Of a DNA stretch of 7,264 bases, positions 5,490 to 7,264 are shown in pieces. The position numbers were made by a program, and so were the translations under genes. A model generated the notes under the pieces. That model was not told where the DNA came from. It did not search any database and was given only the letters and a program-made list of their open reading frames with translations. Numbering within the stretch: the stretch's first letter is position 1; each line of letters starts with the position of its first letter. Source of the DNA: Rhodoferax sp. (lineage in GTDB: Bacteria > Pseudomonadota > Gammaproteobacteria > Burkholderiales > Burkholderiaceae_C); the NCBI GenBank assembly GCA_029946045.1, contig JAQSDS010000058.1, positions 1-7,264 of the forward strand, given 5' to 3'.

Positions 5490-6719
5490 TCAGGTGCCCG
5501 TTTTCAAAAACAGGTCCTGATCCGGCGCAAAGTTGGCATGCAGCGGCATCAGCGCGCCACCCAGTGCGCGGGCATCGGGCCCGACCTCGCCGGCAATCAC
5601 ATTGGCCTGCCACAGGCCTTCCCAGTTGTAGTCTTGGAGGGCCTGTCTGGTTTCTGCGATCAGCAGCGCCAGCAAGGGGCGACAGAATGAGCCATCGATC
5701 ACGACGGCGTCAATGTCCAGAAAGGCCGTGCCACTGACCACGGCATGCGCCAGCGCGTTGGCGGCCTGTTTCACCCAGGCTCGGGTTTCGGACTCAAAAG
5801 CGGCGCTGAGCGCCCGGTCGTCATAGGCACCGTGCGGGTCAAGACCTTTGGCCGTCAGGCGTTGTTCAAGCTCCCACAGCGAGGCATGGTGAATCAGTTG
5901 CGGTGGTACCGAGTGGCCCTGGGCGATGCTGGAGGGCAGGGAAGCCACAGCACCGGCATTGCCATGAACGCCAGGGTGCAAGTGCGAGTTGATGACCAGT
6001 CCACCGCCAACAAAGGTGTCAACAAACAAGTACAGAAAATTTTTCAGGTCCCGTCCGCGCCCGGCCACCAGTTCGGCCACGCAGGCGGCCGAGGTGTCCT
6101 TGGCAAAGCTGACCGGCACATCCGTCATGGCCTGCACCTGGGCGCGCAGGTCGATCTGGTTCCAGGCTTCAGATTGCGATTCCGAGAGCCCCAGCATCTT
6201 GTGCCAGCCACCCAGTTGAAACGGTGCTGCCACGCCGATGCCGACCAGGCGATCTTTCAGGTCCCCCAACTGATCTCGCATGGCGTTCAGGCGTTGGTTG
6301 ATCTCGGGCAACAGCGCGTTGGCATCGGGAAACACGTAGTCCAGGCTCTGGCGCTGGCGCACCTGGCCGGCAAAATCCACCAGCAGCCAGTCGGCACTGC
6401 GCCGTCCGATCTTGATGCCGATGGCAAAGGCGCCATCCGGATTCAGTGACAGCGGCACCGAGGGCTGGCCGATGCGCCCGCGTACCCGGTCCTGCTTAAG
6501 GATCAAACCGTCTTCGTCGAGCCGGGCCGTGATCAGTCCGATGGTTTGCGCCGTCAGGCCCGTCAGCCGGGCCAGCTCGGCTTTGGGCAGACTGCCGTTG
6601 AGGCGAATGGCCTGCAGTACCACCCGTTCATTGAACTGGCGCATGCCCACATGGTTGGAGCCGCGTGGACGCAGCAGCGTGGGGCTGGCTGTCGGCAAAG
6701 CGGGGCGGGGAGGGGTCAT
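5490..6719 (-). CDS. ROK family transcriptional regulator (sugar operon repressor type)
   Basis: DNA-binding regulator of the NagC/Mlc/XylR (ROK) group, probably sensing a sugar or sugar phosphate carried by the adjacent ABC system. The 409-residue protein has an N-terminal winged helix: RGSNHVGMRQFNERVVLQAI (19-38), then the HTH PKAELARLTGLTAQTIGLI (45-63) and wing GRIGQP (81-86). The ROK fold follows from about residue 97. The sugar-kinase features are degenerate: GIKIGRRS (101-108) stands where kinases have a DxGGT phosphate loop, the usual ND active-site pair is KD (D208 remains), and the zinc motif CxCGxxGCxE is absent, with HHASLWELE (277-285) at that place. It is therefore a regulator, not a glucokinase. 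ATG overlaps the upstream mutarotase stop (ATGA), so translation is likely coupled. Being the last gene of the operon, it could regulate its own expression. Family sure; effector unknown. Confidence 0.92.
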   Translation of the reverse strand: MTPPRPALPTASPTLLRPRGSNHVGMRQFNERVVLQAIRLNGSLPKAELARLTGLTAQTIGLITARLDEDGLILKQDRVRGRIGQPSVPLSLNPDGAFAIGIKIGRRSADWLLVDFAGQVRQRQSLDYVFPDANALLPEINQRLNAMRDQLGDLKDRLVGIGVAAPFQLGGWHKMLGLSESQSEAWNQIDLRAQVQAMTDVPVSFAKDTSAACVAELVAGRGRDLKNFLYLFVDTFVGGGLVINSHLHPGVHGNAGAVASLPSSIAQGHSVPPQLIHHASLWELEQRLTAKGLDPHGAYDDRALSAAFESETRAWVKQAANALAHAVVSGTAFLDIDAVVIDGSFCRPLLALLIAETRQALQDYNWEGLWQANVIAGEVGPDARALGGALMPLHANFAPDQDLFLKTGT

Positions 6720-7168
6720 GGACGCAGATTTTCGCCGATGACGCCCTTGCGCAAAATGAAGTTGCCAAAGGGCTGCTTTTCACCGGTGACCACGATCGCA
6801 AAAGCGGCGCGGGCCCGGTCATAAAATGCAAAACGTTCGACCGGTTCGACGGATTGATTTGGCAACAACTCGGGTGTGATGAGCGCAATGACTTCACGCT
6901 GCAAGGCCGAGCGGTAACTGTCGGGCTGGCCAGTGACCGCCATGAAGGCCACCGGGTGCGCCACGTCGGCCGCCAGCGGCAGCAGCGAGCTGACCGCTTG
7001 CACTGCGTCCAGCATCGAGACACCGGGCAGCCTGATCACCGGCTTGCCAGCCGCAACGCTTTGCGCAGTGAAGTTGGCATCGGCCAGCACCAGTGCATCG
7101 TCGTGGCCCATGGCCATCATGATGCCGAGCAGCTCGGGCGTGAGCAGGGGGTTGATTCCTTTAAGCAT
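6716..7168 (-). CDS. RbsD/FucU family sugar mutarotase, closest to L-fucose mutarotase
   Basis: Cytoplasmic enzyme interconverting sugar anomers (FucU: alpha/beta L-fucose; RbsD: pyranose/furanose ribose) so that an imported sugar reaches its catabolic enzyme in the right form. The 150 residues align along their length with E. coli FucU (140): MLKGINPLLTPELL start, MGHDDALVLADANF (20-33, with H22 and D30 as in FucU), VERFAFYDRARAAFAIVVTGE (from 110) and FGNFILRKGV (134-143). The FAFYxRAxxAFAIVxTGE block favours FucU over RbsD, but the substrate is not proved. ATG at 7168 is preferred over an in-frame GTG at 7204: it starts exactly where the family starts and overlaps the preceding ABC gene by 8 nt (ATGCTTAA), a common coupling arrangement. 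Only a weak GAGA precedes it. The end overlaps the ROK start by 4 nt. Confidence 0.9.
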   Translation of the reverse strand: MLKGINPLLTPELLGIMMAMGHDDALVLADANFTAQSVAAGKPVIRLPGVSMLDAVQAVSSLLPLAADVAHPVAFMAVTGQPDSYRSALQREVIALITPELLPNQSVEPVERFAFYDRARAAFAIVVTGEKQPFGNFILRKGVIGENLRP

Positions 7169-7264
7169 GGGCGTTCTCTGGAAGTTCGTCGACGGTCTTG
7201 GCACCGGTCATGACCGCCACGGTGTCGCTCATGCTGATGGTTTTGGGGTTGACCACGGCGGCGC
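7161..7264 (-). CDS. C-terminus of a sugar ABC transporter ATP-binding protein (5' part outside window)
   Basis: Only the last 33 codons are present: a frame open from the right edge, containing VVNPKTISMSDTVAVMTGAK and ending in TAA at 7163-7161. The xMSDxVAxMTGA ending is typical of carbohydrate importer ATPases of the RbsA/FrcA/MglA type, which bind the cytoplasmic face of the permease and hydrolyse ATP. Immediate overlap with a FucU-like mutarotase and then a ROK regulator supports a monosaccharide importer. The Walker motifs are off the window, so the assignment rests on this short tail and the context. Confidence 0.68.
   Translation of the reverse strand, partial: AAVVNPKTISMSDTVAVMTGAKTVDELPENAHA

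Noticed and set aside
5745..6449. 234-codon plus-strand frame opposite the ROK gene
   Set aside because: Antisense shadow of a well-supported ROK regulator, with no recognisable motif.
5490..6719. ROK protein as glucokinase or fructokinase
   Set aside because: It has an N-terminal winged helix, lacks the zinc motif and has an altered phosphate loop.
7169..7204. GTG at 7204 as an upstream start for the FucU-like protein
   Set aside because: It adds 12 residues without family support and would overlap the ABC gene by 44 nt; ATG at 7168 matches the family N-terminus exactly.
1..7264. CRISPR arrays, tRNA or rRNA genes, insertion sequences, phage genes
   Set aside because: No regularly spaced repeats, cloverleaf-like segments, transposase motifs or long terminal repeats were seen on either strand by eye.

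Overview
This is a GC-rich bacterial chromosomal window that looks like a betaproteobacterium, probably Burkholderiales near the Comamonadaceae (Rhodoferax/Polaromonas-like). That placement rests on recalled protein resemblance and was not computed. A MutL with nuclease motifs (typical of lineages lacking MutH), a DcuB with a perfect FNR box upstream, and a ROK/FucU/sugar-ABC cluster suggest a free-living, facultatively anaerobic heterotroph.

Layout, read from the right edge. Bases 7264-5490 (minus strand) hold the end of a sugar ABC operon: the last 33 codons of an ATP-binding subunit, a FucU/RbsD-type sugar mutarotase that overlaps it by 8 nt, and a ROK repressor that overlaps the mutarotase by 4 nt (ATGA). 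This reads as import of a monosaccharide, anomer interconversion, and a co-transcribed sugar-sensing regulator. Bases 4841-5482 (plus strand) hold a DedA-family membrane protein that converges on the ROK gene with a 7-bp gap.

Bases 4631-4840 are the divergent control region between dedA and dcuB. It holds a perfect FNR-type site, a second strong palindrome, and a small hairpin that would cover the dcuB Shine-Dalgarno.

Bases 4630-1 (minus strand) hold three co-directional genes: dcuB (anaerobic C4-dicarboxylate antiporter), mutL (mismatch repair, apparently the endonuclease-competent type) and a NorM-like MATE efflux pump cut by the left edge. None of the three has a conventional ATG start: dcuB and mutL use GTG, and the pump appears to use TTG. 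Between dcuB and mutL are two back-to-back hairpins, the second enclosing the mutL start codon.

All genes belong to known families and I found no wholly new system. The points worth following up are the dcuB control region, the dcuB/mutL hairpins, the uncertain start and altered cation-site residue of the MATE pump, and the degenerate ROK sensor domain. No RNA genes, CRISPR arrays, insertion sequences or long repeats were seen, and every stretch over 300 bases is occupied by a gene.
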